Shown here piece after piece: positions 48,268 to 57,655 of a stretch of 64,000 nucleotides of DNA. Position 1 is the first letter of the stretch; each line of letters opens with the position of its first letter. Source of the stretch: Desulfuromonadales bacterium (GTDB lineage Bacteria; Desulfobacterota; Desulfuromonadia; Desulfuromonadales; Syntrophotaleaceae); assembly GCA_013619105.1 (NCBI GenBank), contig JABXKU010000004.1:40468-104467 (forward strand), read 5' to 3'. The notes under the pieces are model-generated. The model had not been told where the DNA came from, did no database searches, and worked only from the letters and a program-made list of their open reading frames with translations. The position numbers and the translations under genes are program-made.

Positions 48268-51200
48268 CGCGTCGCTGGAAATATATTCTTGCCGGTTTGC
48301 TGCTGGTGCTTGGTTTGGCTGTGCTGGCCAGCTATTGGCTGCTGGCTACGACTGCCGGGGCTCGCTGGGTGAGCGCTGAACTGGTCCGGCGCAGTTCCTT
48401 GCCGTTAGTGGTGGGGAAGGTTGAGGGTCGCCTGTGCGACGAGTTGCGTCTGGAAGAGGTGCGAGTCGAGTGGCCAAGTGGATCGCTTACCACCGAGTCA
48501 TTCAGTTTTGCCTGGCGGCCGACCGCATTGCTGCGTGGCAAGCTGCTGGTTACGGCGCTGACAGCGCAGGGAGCAACGTTGAGCACCGTTGCCGGAGTCG
48601 AACCGCCCATTGAACCGGCACAGACTTTGTCCCTGTGCTGGCCGGAACGGCCCGGTTGGCTGAAATGGCTGCGGGTTGAGTTGCGCCAGCTGCGGTTGGA
48701 GGCGGTGCAGTGGCAGCGGCCTGAACAGCCACCGCTGGAATTGGATCGATTCACGGGCCGCCTGCGCTGGACGGGCCGTCGTTTGAAACTGACTGCCTTA
48801 GAACTGATCGCGCCGCAAGGTACCTTGAACGCGAGCCTAGAGGCTCGCTGGGGGCGTCCTGCTTTGACACTGGAGGCCACTGCCGAAATCGCTGAGCTGG
48901 CAGGCGAGAAGGCCCGTTTGCAGCTGGCTCTGCAAGTAAAGCCTGGTGAGGCCCCAGAATCCCTACAGGGAAAGTTGAACCTGACGGCCAATAGTGCTCC
49001 GACCGGTAAGCTGACGCTGGCCAGTGGGCTGCATCTGGATGCCGAAACCCTCGATTTGACTGCCTTCCAACTGGCTCAGGCAGATCTGGCGGGCCGGGTG
49101 AACGGCAGCGCCAAACTGCATTATGCAGCCGAGGCGCCGCAGCTTGAATGTAAGGCGGCCATGACTCGCTGGGATCTGGCCCAAATAGCAGGGACGGCCA
49201 GCGATCTCAACGGCACGGTGCAACTGGCCGGCGGCTTGGATGACTATCGCGGCGTCTTTGATCTCAATAACCAGGGCCCGGGTTGGCAGGCGTTGCAATT
49301 GGCCAGTCCCTTTGCCGGCAACCTTCAGCAGATCGCTTTCACGCAACTGCAGGCGCAGGCTTTTAAGGGCAAGATTAGCGGCGATCTGACCGTTGGCTGG
49401 CAACCGTTGCTAGAGGTGAGCGGTAGCCTGGTTGCCGAAGGTCTAGATCCGGCGATGATTCAACCGGATTGGCCGGGCTCTATTGGTTTGCAGGCGGAAG
49501 GCTCTTGGCGGCAGCCGGCAACGGGGCCTTTCGAAGCGGCCCTCCGTGGCCGATTGTTAGATAGCACTCTGCGCGGTTACAGTCTACGCGGCACCGTTGA
49601 CGGTCATTTGTTGGGCGCCGATTTGGAGTTGGCCGCTCTCGAATTACAGGGGCAGGGCGTGTCTTTGAGCGCCAAGGGAGAGCTGGGCAAACGACTTAAT
49701 GTTCGCTTTGAGTCCAGTGATTTAGCCCGCTTGTTGCCCGGTGCGGCGGGGGCGCTGCAGGGCAGTGGTTGGTTGCGTTGGCGTGATCAGCAGCTGGCTG
49801 GGGCCATGAGTGGCCGCGGCAGTCGATTGCGCTACGGTGAGCATCGGTTGGCGGGCGCTGATTTTAACTTGTCTCGGCCAACCGGGGGGGATGATGCAAC
49901 CCTGTCTCTCGACCTGCGTAGACTGCAAAGCGCTGGAGTGCCCCTTGTCGATGCAACTTTTCAGGGGACAGGCTTGCCTGAAAGGCACCGCCTTGCGGGG
50001 TCCTTGCAGCTTGATTCTAGAGCACAGCTCGAATTGGCCATCGCGGGCGGATACAGCGAAGGAGGCTGGCAGGGAACCTTGCAGAGGTTGATGATAAAAG
50101 ACGCCATTGGTCCCTTGAAACTGGTTAAGCCGGTGCCCTTGGTTCTGTCGGGTGACATGGTGCAGGTGCAGGATCTGATGTTTCAGGGAGCTGGAAGCGA
50201 AGAGCTGCAGGCAGCGGCTGATCTGCGATTGCAACCCTTTTCCGGCCAGTTGGATGCCGACTGGCGAGAGTTTAATCTGGCCCGGGCCAATCTCTGGCTG
50301 AAGGGTATCCATATGACAGGCCGCTCCTCTGGCAGTACAGCAATAAAGTGGCCGGTTGACGGGCAGCGTGATGTCGTCGCTCAACTGGAGTTGTCCGGAA
50401 GCTTGAAGCAGGATGAAACAACGGTTGAGCTGCGCCATTTGAACAGTCAGTTGACCTGGAACCGCAGCGGCCTACAAGGCGATGTAGAGGTTGAGTTGGC
50501 TGGGGGTGGGCGGTTCCAGGGCAGTGTCCGGTCGGTTGAGGGGCCTTCATTGGCTCTGCCGCAAGGGGGCGATTGGCAATTGACCTGGGGGGATCTTGAA
50601 TTGCAGCCGTGGCTGGTCGATCTTCTGCCCGGATTGATTGTTGAAGGTCGGGCGTCGGGTCACAGCAAAGGGAGCTGGGCTCCTGATGGCCAGATGGCGG
50701 TCACCGGTCAGAGTAGCATCGCTGGCGGCCGCTTGGCGGGGAAGGCCCACGATGGCCTGCTCTCCTTTGTGCTGAAATCGGCTACGGCTTCTTGGGATTG
50801 GCACGGTGAGCAGTTAAGGGGTGAAACGTCTTTGGTGTTGGAAGAATACGGCCGTCTCGATGGCAACTTTCGCCTGCCGGTGCCAGCCCGACTGCCCCTT
50901 GCGCCCAAGCCGGGCGGTCAACTCTTCGGGCGGCTTACCGGCCAGATGCAAGAACGGGGACTGGTGGCCCTGTTGCTGCCGGGAGTGGTGCAGGAGAGTC
51001 ACGGTAGCCTGGTTGTCGATTTGATTGCCGGTGGAGAATGGCAACAGCCGTCTTTGACAGGACGGCTGAAGCTGGCCGAAGCGGGGGCTTATCTGCCCGC
51101 TGCCGGCATCGAACTTAAAGATCTGGGGGTCACGGCTGACTTTAGCGATGATCGAATGCAATTTTCTGAGCTGGTTGTGCATTCCGGTCCGGGCCAACTG

Positions 51201-52193
51201 CGGGGCAGTGGCTTCATTGGCCTGAAAGATTGGCGTATCGCTGATTATCAGGCCAAGTTTGTCGGCGAGAAGTTTCAAGCCGTCGATTTGCTGGAATTGC
51301 AGGCACAGATCGATCCCGACTTGACGTTGGCGGGTACCCCCTCTGAATTACGTGTGGACGGACGGGTTAGCATAAATGAATTTTTGTTACGGAAATTGGA
51401 CACTTCCTCGACGCTTAAAGTGAGTGAAGACGTCGTGCTGGTGGGTAGCGAAGGCGAAACCGCTGAACCTGCGATTCCTCTGGCGGTAAACGCCAATATC
51501 GACCTGATCCTTGGCGAGCATGTGTTGGTGAAAGCTGCAGGCCTTGATGCGCGCTTAGAAGGGAAGATGAAACTTAACGTGGCTCCAGGAAAAGATCCGA
51601 CCGGTACCGGCCGAATTAGCGTCGCAGAAGGTGCCTACAGCGCCTATGGCGCCAAGCTAAATATCGAGCGGGGCCATTTGCTGTTCAGTGGTGGTCCGGT
51701 GCAGGAGCCGACCTTTGATATCCTCGCATTGCGTACCGTGGGCAAGGTTAAAGCTGGCGTGCGGGTCGCTGGCACCCCTCGCGCGCCCAGGCTCGAACTC
51801 TATTCAGAGCCGCCCATGGGCAACAACGACCGGCTGGCTTATATCGTCCTTGGTCGTCCCGTCGCCAGCACCAGTGGCGACGCCGATTTGCTCATGACAG
51901 CGGCAGGCGCTCTTCTGTCGCAGGGGGAATCGGTGGTGCTGCAGGATCAGATCAAGCGACAACTCGGCGTCGACGTGCTCGGTTTCGAGGCTGGGGACGA
52001 CGATGTGTCACCCTCAATGTTGACCGTAGGCAAATATCTGAGCCCCGCCCTTTATGTGAGTTACGGCAAGTCGCTGTTTGCCGAAACCAGCGAATTTCGT
52101 ATGCGCTATAGTCTCGGTGAACACTTGGAGCTGGAATCGAAGACCGGTACGGAGAGCGGTGTTGATCTCTACTACAAGGTTGAGTTTCGCTAG
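48261..52193 (+). CDS. tamB: TamB translocation and assembly module protein
   Basis: The 1310-residue, single-helix-anchored protein has a signal anchor (YILAGLLLVLGLAVLASYWLL) and a very long repetitive beta structure spanning the periplasm. The C-terminal 350 residues match the DUF490/TamB domain: RISVAEGAYSAYGAKLNIERGHLLFSGGPVQEPTFDILALR...YIVLGRPVASTSGDADLL and GVDVLGFEAGDDDVSPSMLTVGKYLSPALYVSYG. It works as a lipid-transport groove or assembly partner with TamA, immediately upstream with overlap. 1250-1400 residues is the usual TamB size. Confidence 0.95.
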   Translation: MVTRRWKYILAGLLLVLGLAVLASYWLLATTAGARWVSAELVRRSSLPLVVGKVEGRLCDELRLEEVRVEWPSGSLTTESFSFAWRPTALLRGKLLVTALTAQGATLSTVAGVEPPIEPAQTLSLCWPERPGWLKWLRVELRQLRLEAVQWQRPEQPPLELDRFTGRLRWTGRRLKLTALELIAPQGTLNASLEARWGRPALTLEATAEIAELAGEKARLQLALQVKPGEAPESLQGKLNLTANSAPTGKLTLASGLHLDAETLDLTAFQLAQADLAGRVNGSAKLHYAAEAPQLECKAAMTRWDLAQIAGTASDLNGTVQLAGGLDDYRGVFDLNNQGPGWQALQLASPFAGNLQQIAFTQLQAQAFKGKISGDLTVGWQPLLEVSGSLVAEGLDPAMIQPDWPGSIGLQAEGSWRQPATGPFEAALRGRLLDSTLRGYSLRGTVDGHLLGADLELAALELQGQGVSLSAKGELGKRLNVRFESSDLARLLPGAAGALQGSGWLRWRDQQLAGAMSGRGSRLRYGEHRLAGADFNLSRPTGGDDATLSLDLRRLQSAGVPLVDATFQGTGLPERHRLAGSLQLDSRAQLELAIAGGYSEGGWQGTLQRLMIKDAIGPLKLVKPVPLVLSGDMVQVQDLMFQGAGSEELQAAADLRLQPFSGQLDADWREFNLARANLWLKGIHMTGRSSGSTAIKWPVDGQRDVVAQLELSGSLKQDETTVELRHLNSQLTWNRSGLQGDVEVELAGGGRFQGSVRSVEGPSLALPQGGDWQLTWGDLELQPWLVDLLPGLIVEGRASGHSKGSWAPDGQMAVTGQSSIAGGRLAGKAHDGLLSFVLKSATASWDWHGEQLRGETSLVLEEYGRLDGNFRLPVPARLPLAPKPGGQLFGRLTGQMQERGLVALLLPGVVQESHGSLVVDLIAGGEWQQPSLTGRLKLAEAGAYLPAAGIELKDLGVTADFSDDRMQFSELVVHSGPGQLRGSGFIGLKDWRIADYQAKFVGEKFQAVDLLELQAQIDPDLTLAGTPSELRVDGRVSINEFLLRKLDTSSTLKVSEDVVLVGSEGETAEPAIPLAVNANIDLILGEHVLVKAAGLDARLEGKMKLNVAPGKDPTGTGRISVAEGAYSAYGAKLNIERGHLLFSGGPVQEPTFDILALRTVGKVKAGVRVAGTPRAPRLELYSEPPMGNNDRLAYIVLGRPVASTSGDADLLMTAAGALLSQGESVVLQDQIKRQLGVDVLGFEAGDDDVSPSMLTVGKYLSPALYVSYGKSLFAETSEFRMRYSLGEHLELESKTGTESGVDLYYKVEFR

Positions 52194-52385
52194 CCTGGTT
52201 TAAGCCTTTGGATAAAAGTGTTGGCTCAAGAAGGTTCATCGAGGGCAACGAGCAAGCCGCTGGATTTTTTGCTTTCTGAATTTGTTGCAGGTCGGAAGCG
52301 AACTTAATCCAACTTCAGCAGGCAGCATTGAAGGACCTGGCCCTTGCGGAGCATAATGATACGGCTATCGTCAGCGCACAAAACA

Positions 52386-52898
52386 TCAGTCGATCACTGT
52401 GATCTTTTCAATGATGACCGGTTCTTGCGGCACATCGTCGTAATCTGCGGAACTGCCGGTAGCCACCTGTTCGATGGTATAGACGACGTCCATGCCGTCA
52501 ACTACCTCGCCGAAAACCGCATAGCCGTAGATCTCCGGTTTAGATCCAGCATGGTCCAAAGATTTGTTGTCAGCGGTGTTGATGAAGAACTGGGCTCGGG
52601 CGCTGTTAACCTCGACAGTGCGGGCCATGGCAATGGTGCCAGTTTTGTTTCTGAGCTTGTTAGGCGCTTCGTTTTTGATCGATTCAACCGTCGGCTTTTC
52701 TGCCAGATCCGGGGTCAGGCCACCTCCCTGGATCATAAAGTCTTTAATCACCCGGTGAAAGATGGTGCCATCGTAATGGCCGGCTCGAGCGTAGGCGATA
52801 AAGTTAGCTACGGTAACAGGGGCTTTGGCCGCGTTGAGTTCAAAAATGATTTCGCCCAGGGATGTTTCCACCTGGATCATGGGATTAGAGGCGCTCAC
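52386..52898 (-). CDS. Peptidyl-prolyl cis-trans isomerase (cyclophilin)
   Basis: Cytoplasmic prolyl isomerase of the cyclophilin type. The chosen start is GTG 52898 because AAGGAG lies seven bases upstream; the track's ATG adds unrelated residues. The 170-residue protein shows FHRVIKDFMIQGGG, GTIAMART and SARAQFFINTADN, all core cyclophilin signatures with the catalytic Arg of FHRVI. VFGEVVDGMDVVYTIE near the C-terminus is typical of bacterial PpiB. No signal peptide. Confidence 0.95.
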   Translation of the reverse strand: MSASNPMIQVETSLGEIIFELNAAKAPVTVANFIAYARAGHYDGTIFHRVIKDFMIQGGGLTPDLAEKPTVESIKNEAPNKLRNKTGTIAMARTVEVNSARAQFFINTADNKSLDHAGSKPEIYGYAVFGEVVDGMDVVYTIEQVATGSSADYDDVPQEPVIIEKITVID

Positions 52899-53077
52899 GG
52901 TAATACTCCTTGTCGAATTCAATAAATGTGACAGATGTTTATAGCGGCGATCAACAGGTCGAGAAATTATAGAGATCGTGGGGAATTCAGGCAAGGGAGA
53001 AGTGAGCTCGTTCAGAGCATGCCAGGGCCACTGGCGTTGGTTGTTGTGATTCGATCAGAGACTATAGCGAGACGCAA

Positions 53078-53117
53078 AAAAAATGGCGTGCCGCTTAGGA
53101 GGGAAAGCAGCACGCCG
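53078..53117 (-). terminator. Rho-independent terminator downstream of cheV
   Basis: On the minus strand GGCGTGCTGC-tttccctcctaa-GCGGCACGCC is followed by ATTTTTTTT. The 18-nt segment CCGCTTAGGAGGGAAAGC (plus strand, 53091-53108) also occurs exactly at 46201-46218, beside the GGDEF remnant. Confidence 0.88.
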
Positions 53118-53220
53118 AAAGTGTGGAAGGGGGTTTTGTCTTCTGTACTATTCAGATCGACTCAATGACGAAAAAGCTTTAGAGTTGATTGGTTAGCTCC
53201 TCTGAACAGCTGTGGTGCAA

Positions 53221-54186
53221 TTACAGGCAGAACCGGTCGATCATCTCTACCAGTTCCGGTATCTGCGGTTTGCTGATCGAGCCGTTTGCTCCTACCGAGG
53301 TGCACTTGGCGGCCATCTGGTCGGTAATCAGTGAGGAGAACATGATGATCTTGAGATTTTTCAGACCAAGCTCCTCGCGAACTTTGCGGCACAGGGTCAG
53401 GCCGTCCATCTTCGGCATTTCGATGTCGGTAATCAGTATGTTCAGCTGTTGCAGGAACTCTTCTTCTGAGTCGACCTGCTCATGGATTTTTTTCAGAGCC
53501 TGGTAGCAGTCGTCTCCGTCAATGAAAGTGGTTAGCTGAGTGTATCCAGAGTTGGTCAATACTCGCTCAATACCGGTGCGAATAATGGCCGAATCTTCGG
53601 CCATCATAAGTTTGATCTGTTGGCGCTGTTCAGTTTTGCTCAGGCCTTCTGCCGAAGTGTCCTGTTTCTCAACCGCCGATCCTGCAAAAACCTTACTCAA
53701 CTCAGGGTCGAGTTCGGTGAGAATATGTTCCAGGTCAACGAGCAGGATTTCTTTGCTGCCGACATTAATGCTGCCGGTGAAGCGGGGTTTGAACTTATCG
53801 ATAAAGGGAGCCATCGGCCGGACATCCTCCCAGCTGACGCGGTGAATCTGATTGACGTCGTCCACCAGAAAGCCCGTCACCTTGCGGTTGAACTGGCAGA
53901 CTAGCACCACGGGTCGTTCTGGGCCATCGTCGTTAGGCTGCTGGGGGTTGAGATGTTTGTTCAAGTCGATTAAGGATATGGATTGACCCCGCACCAGATA
54001 GGTTCCCAGCACCGATGGTTCACTCTGCGGCAGGGTGGTGGTTTTTTCGGGTTCGTATTGAATGATCTCTCGTAGCTTCTGGACGTTGATACCAAAGGAC
54101 TGCTCTCCCAGATAAAATTCCAGGATCTCCATTTCATTGGTGCCGCTTTCCAGCAAAATCTCTTGGCTGGGTCTGTCTTCCATCAT
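53221..54186 (-). CDS. cheV: CheV-type chemotaxis coupling protein
   Basis: 321 residues. An N-terminal CheW domain (about 20-165: ILEFYLGEQSFGINVQKLREII, VRGQSISLIDL, VCQFNRKVTGFLVDDV) couples receptors to the CheA kinase. A C-terminal receiver (about 190-320) with KLMMAEDSAIIR, ITDIEMPKMDGL (phospho-acceptor Asp) and the KP near GSISKPQIPEL can be phosphorylated to tune adaptation. It is not in a chemotaxis operon here; the only neighbour on the same strand is a small hypothetical gene 33 nt upstream. Confidence 0.94.
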   Translation of the reverse strand: MMEDRPSQEILLESGTNEMEILEFYLGEQSFGINVQKLREIIQYEPEKTTTLPQSEPSVLGTYLVRGQSISLIDLNKHLNPQQPNDDGPERPVVLVCQFNRKVTGFLVDDVNQIHRVSWEDVRPMAPFIDKFKPRFTGSINVGSKEILLVDLEHILTELDPELSKVFAGSAVEKQDTSAEGLSKTEQRQQIKLMMAEDSAIIRTGIERVLTNSGYTQLTTFIDGDDCYQALKKIHEQVDSEEEFLQQLNILITDIEMPKMDGLTLCRKVREELGLKNLKIIMFSSLITDQMAAKCTSVGANGSISKPQIPELVEMIDRFCL

Positions 54187-54219
54187 TGCTTTCGCTCCGT
54201 ATAAAAGATAAAAACTGCA

Positions 54220-54534
54220 CTATTTCAATTCAAAGTCGATAAACGGGTCATTATCCTGACGCAAAACAAAGGTGCAATAGTACGTTGCGTCAAAATATTG
54301 GTTGCTGTCCAAACGTCTGCACGGTGTCAGGTATTTGCTATGAGAGTACTGCACAAACTGTGACAATGTCTGCTCAAGGCAGAAGTAAAAATGTGAAATG
54401 TCTGAAAAATTGAGTCCACGGAGGGGCTGGCGAGGGCATGGATAGTCTATGTCAGCCTGTGTCGCCGCGCCTAGATCTTTAGAATGACTTGGTTTTTCAT
54501 GCTTTGAGTCGGTCTCTCTCGATTTTTCCATCAT
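54220..54534 (-). CDS. Small hypothetical protein upstream of cheV
   Basis: A 104-residue ORF on the same strand as cheV, 33 nt before it. No family recognised; it is hydrophilic at the N-terminus and Tyr/Phe/Cys-rich later (FYFCLEQTLSQFVQYS, YYCTFVLRQDNDPFIDFELK). The ribosome site is weak (AGGATG). It may be real because it fills the space neatly, but coding evidence is limited. Confidence 0.35.
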   Translation of the reverse strand: MMEKSRETDSKHEKPSHSKDLGAATQADIDYPCPRQPLRGLNFSDISHFYFCLEQTLSQFVQYSHSKYLTPCRRLDSNQYFDATYYCTFVLRQDNDPFIDFELK

Positions 54535-54932
54535 CCTGAAGATTGAGAGTGTTTTTCACTATAGTGAAGACCTCTTTCAGTCAATAAGTCCCCCGATTAT
54601 AAATGTATTTTTACCTCATTGTGTTGCCTTGAAAGCCCCATGTGCCCCACTTGTGAGGCGTATTCTGCCACACCTGTGACCCGGTTTTTGGTTGCCACGA
54701 CGAATAATCACGATTATCTTTTGTTTTTGGAAAAAATCTTTGGGAAAGAGTTTGCTCGATTCGGGCGCCTTATTTGAAAAGGTGGAGTCGATCGGCAAGT
54801 TGTTCTTGACTGGTAAACAGCCGCGTCACCCTGACGGCCGACGGACCTGTGCTGAAAAGGGTCAAGGCCAACCGACAGGTAACCGCCGATATCTGATTCT
54901 ATAATCGTAAAAGTACCGTAGAGAGATTGACA
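54535..54932. other. Intergenic stretch without a supported gene
   Basis: About 400 bp between the cheV-side ORF (minus) and the Fe-S protein gene (plus). It is AT-rich at the left end and holds only short ORFs (60-70 codons) without convincing starts. It should contain divergent promoters. I see no strong hairpin or repeat. Confidence 0.55.
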
Positions 54933-55790
54933 ATGGACTCAGTCATTCGAGTAGAAAAGGTCATTCAAGACTTCTGGACAACTTCTCCAAGTAACAGTCT
55001 GCATCTTGGAACCGGCGAGAAGGCTTGGGCAATGCCGCATGTCGCGATAGCTCGGGGGGATGACCCTCTGTTCCTCCGTAACAAAGAGATGATCGGCCCT
55101 TTCCTCTGGACGCCTGAAGAGGCCTACGCTCTTGCCTTCCCCGAGACCCCGGCGCCAGCCTGCGAACTGCGGGTCATCAGCTATGTGCTGCCGCAGACCC
55201 CGGAAACCCGTGCCGATCAACGTCTGGAGAAGACCATGCCAACCGAACGCTGGGCGCGTTCGCGATTTCATGGCGAAGAGTTTAACTGCGACCTGCGTCT
55301 CCACCTAGCCGAGACACTCAACCGGGCCGGGCATCCTTCTGTGGCGCCCGAGCGTTTACCCGATTTTGGTTGGCAGCAATCTGAACGATTCGGCTTTGCC
55401 TCCAACTGGTCGGAACGACATGCGGCCTTCGTCGCCGGCCATGGCACCTTCAGCCTCTCCGATGCACTGATCACCCCCTGGGGGCAGGCCGTGCGCTTGG
55501 GCTCAGTGGTGTCGCGCATCGACTTGCCGGTTACAGGGCGCGTTTACGGCGATGACCATCACGCTTGGTGCCTCTGGTACGCCAAGGGGATCTGCGGCGC
55601 CTGTGCAACACGCTGCCCGGCTGACGCCATCACCACCGGCGAGGGGCACGACAAGCAGGCCTGTATGACTTATATCCTGGACACAACCGCGCCTCACGCC
55701 ACCAAGACCTACGGCACAGGCGCTACACCCTGCGGGCTGTGTCAGGTCAAGGTGCCCTGCGAAGCCCAGGTGCCACAAGAGTTGCTTTAA
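54933..55790 (+). CDS. QueG/dehalogenase-like 4Fe-4S ferredoxin protein
   Basis: Starts at ATG 54933 behind AGAGAG. The 285-residue protein resembles the iron-sulfur half of epoxyqueuosine reductase (QueG) and reductive-dehalogenase relatives. The C-terminal cluster motifs are CGACATRCPADAITTGEGHDKQAC and CGLCQVKVPC. The segment LSDALITPWGQAVRLGSVV matches the family's GxxLITPxxGxxxRLG region. The N-terminal cobalamin-binding part is reduced compared with QueG, so it is probably a shorter Fe-S paralog. It lies 50 nt before an M24 peptidase gene on the same strand. Confidence 0.7.
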   Translation: MDSVIRVEKVIQDFWTTSPSNSLHLGTGEKAWAMPHVAIARGDDPLFLRNKEMIGPFLWTPEEAYALAFPETPAPACELRVISYVLPQTPETRADQRLEKTMPTERWARSRFHGEEFNCDLRLHLAETLNRAGHPSVAPERLPDFGWQQSERFGFASNWSERHAAFVAGHGTFSLSDALITPWGQAVRLGSVVSRIDLPVTGRVYGDDHHAWCLWYAKGICGACATRCPADAITTGEGHDKQACMTYILDTTAPHATKTYGTGATPCGLCQVKVPCEAQVPQELL

Positions 55791-55840
55791 AAACGTTACG
55801 CCAGGCTCTGGCGCAACCATTCATAGTATGGGGAGAAGTC

Positions 55841-57028
55841 ATGCATGTTCCGTTAAGCGAATTGCAGCAGCGGCTGAACTGTTTCCGTAACCAGATGGAT
55901 CGCACCGATCCCGAATGGCAGGCAGCGGTCATCTTCGGCAAGGTCAATCAGTACTATTTTACCGGCACCATGCAGGACGGCTTGTTGTGGGTTCCCCGCC
56001 GAAACGAAGCGACCTATTGGGTGCGCAAGAGTATCGAACGGGCCAAGGATGAATCACTGTTTCCACGCATCGAGCCTATGAATAGCTTTCGTGATGTCGC
56101 TGCGACAGTCGGAAAACTACCTGCCTGTCTTCACCTTGAGTGCGAGCTGGTGCCCCTGGCTATGCTGCGTCGCTTCCAGAAACACTTTCCCGTCAACGAT
56201 ATCCGCTCCCTCGATGGGACCATGGCGGCTGTTCGGGCGGTTAAGAGCGAATACGAGTTGAATATTATGGAACGTTCCGGAGAGATACATCGCCGCATTT
56301 TGGAGGAGAGGGTGCCGGCCATGCTCAGGGAGGGTATGAGCGAAGCGGAGTTTGCCGCAGCGCTCTATCCTGTGATGGTCGAAGAGGGCCATCACGGTGT
56401 GGCCCGATTCGGCATGTTCCAGACCGAAATGGCCCTGGGCAATATCTGCTTTGGCGAAAGTTCGATCTATCCCAACTACTTCGACGGCCCGGGTGGAAGT
56501 TACGGCCTGCATCCGGCCGTGCCCCTGCTTGGCAGTCGCACCTGCAAGCTGGCTAAAGGCGATTTGGTCTTTGTAGATATTGGTTGTGGGGTGGACGGTT
56601 ACCATACCGACAAAACTCAAACCTATATGTTTGGCGGGCCGATTGCCGACAAGGCGATTGCCGCCCATCACGAATGCGTGGCGATTCAGAATAGAATCGC
56701 CGAGCAGCTTCGTCCAGGCGCTATCCCTTCGGAAATTTACAAGCAGCTTATCGATAGCCTGAGCGACGATTTTCTGCAAAATTTTATGGGATATGGCGCC
56801 CGCCCGGCCCGTTTTCTCGGCCACAGCATCGGTTTACAAATTGACGAGGCTCCGGTCATCGCCAAGGGATTCGATGAACCGTTGCAGGAAGGAATGGTGC
56901 TGGCTCTGGAACCTAAAAAGGGCGTCGAAGGGATAGGTATGGTTGGTATCGAAAATACGTTCATTGTGACCGCTGAAGGGGGGCGCTCTATCACCGGGAC
57001 ACATCCAGGATTGATGAAAATATATTGA
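55841..57028 (+). CDS. M24-family peptidase/hydrolase (Xaa-Pro aminopeptidase-like)
   Basis: I chose ATG 55841 (MHVPLSELQQRL) because GGGAGAAG lies just before it; the longer ORF runs through the upstream gene's tail. 395 residues of creatinase N-domain followed by the pita-bread M24 fold. Metal ligands sit in VFVDIGCGVDGYHTDKTQTY (two Asp), FLGHSIGLQIDEAP (His), LALEPKKG (Glu) and GIENTFIV (Glu). It may be a Xaa-Pro peptidase or a related dehydratase-like hydrolase. A MITE-like repeat follows the stop by eight bases. Confidence 0.88.
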   Translation: MHVPLSELQQRLNCFRNQMDRTDPEWQAAVIFGKVNQYYFTGTMQDGLLWVPRRNEATYWVRKSIERAKDESLFPRIEPMNSFRDVAATVGKLPACLHLECELVPLAMLRRFQKHFPVNDIRSLDGTMAAVRAVKSEYELNIMERSGEIHRRILEERVPAMLREGMSEAEFAAALYPVMVEEGHHGVARFGMFQTEMALGNICFGESSIYPNYFDGPGGSYGLHPAVPLLGSRTCKLAKGDLVFVDIGCGVDGYHTDKTQTYMFGGPIADKAIAAHHECVAIQNRIAEQLRPGAIPSEIYKQLIDSLSDDFLQNFMGYGARPARFLGHSIGLQIDEAPVIAKGFDEPLQEGMVLALEPKKGVEGIGMVGIENTFIVTAEGGRSITGTHPGLMKIY

Positions 57029-57036
57029 TCGTCTAG

Positions 57037-57218
57037 CTAGTGTCCATCTGGAAACTTTGGATGGACACAGTGCAGTTTTCATATGGGAAACGAGCAATTT
57101 TTCCCAAGGTCAAGGAAATCAAGTGCTTGCACGGAGGCGTAGCTGTTTACGCCGCACACGCAAGGGCGCGGATTGACATCGAGATTGGGGAAAAGAGCCG
57201 TTTCCGGATGAAAACTAG
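57037..57218 (-). repeat. MITE-like dispersed repeat (copy C, 182 bp)
   Basis: CTAG-to-CTAG element in the opposite orientation to copies A and B. Left end TGTCCATC...GATGGACA forms a hairpin; the right end reads (reversed) CTAGTTTTCATCCGGAAAC. The middle is nearly identical to copy B but lacks its roughly 80-bp extra segment. No coding capacity of its own; the 60-codon ORF across it is spurious. Confidence 0.8.
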
Positions 57219-57371
57219 GTAAGCTTTACGTGACGCTTGTTCGAATTGAAGGTGCTGGCCATGAAGCGTAGTGCGTAACTGAAAATCGAGGCGATATAAT
57301 TGGCCAAGCCGGAATGGCGGCAAAAAGTACCGCCCGGGCAATGACACAGGAATTGCACACAAAAAGAAAAA

Positions 57372-57398
57372 GGGGTTACGTCTATTGACGTAACCCCT
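57372..57398 (-). terminator. Terminator of tRNA-Phe
   Basis: On the minus strand GGGGTTACGTC-aata-GACGTAACCCC is followed by TTTTTCTTTTT, just 3' of the tRNA. Confidence 0.88.
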
Positions 57399-57407
57399 TG
57401 ATTTCTT

Positions 57408-57484
<77 letters not shown>

Positions 57485-57496
57485 AGTTGAGCTCCG

Positions 57497-57526
57497 TTTA
57501 TAGATGAAATTCCCCGTGTCTGTCAA
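57497..57526 (-). promoter_or_regulatory. Promoter of tRNA-Phe
   Basis: Minus-strand TTGACA, 18-nt spacer, TATAAA; the -10 lies 13 nt before the tRNA 5' end. Confidence 0.75.
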
Positions 57527-57655
57527 GCAAAAATCAACAGCCTGTCCGAGTTGGGTCGGCCATCGCTTTTGTCTATTTGAAGCCATGTGTTATTCTTACA
57601 CATATTGAAATCTACATTGGTTTTCCGGATGACCCACCGCATCAGGAGTATAACC

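Noticed and set aside
54692-54904. 70-aa ORF before the QueG-like gene
   Set aside because: No ribosome site, no conserved features and an atypical composition; it may be chance in an intergenic region.
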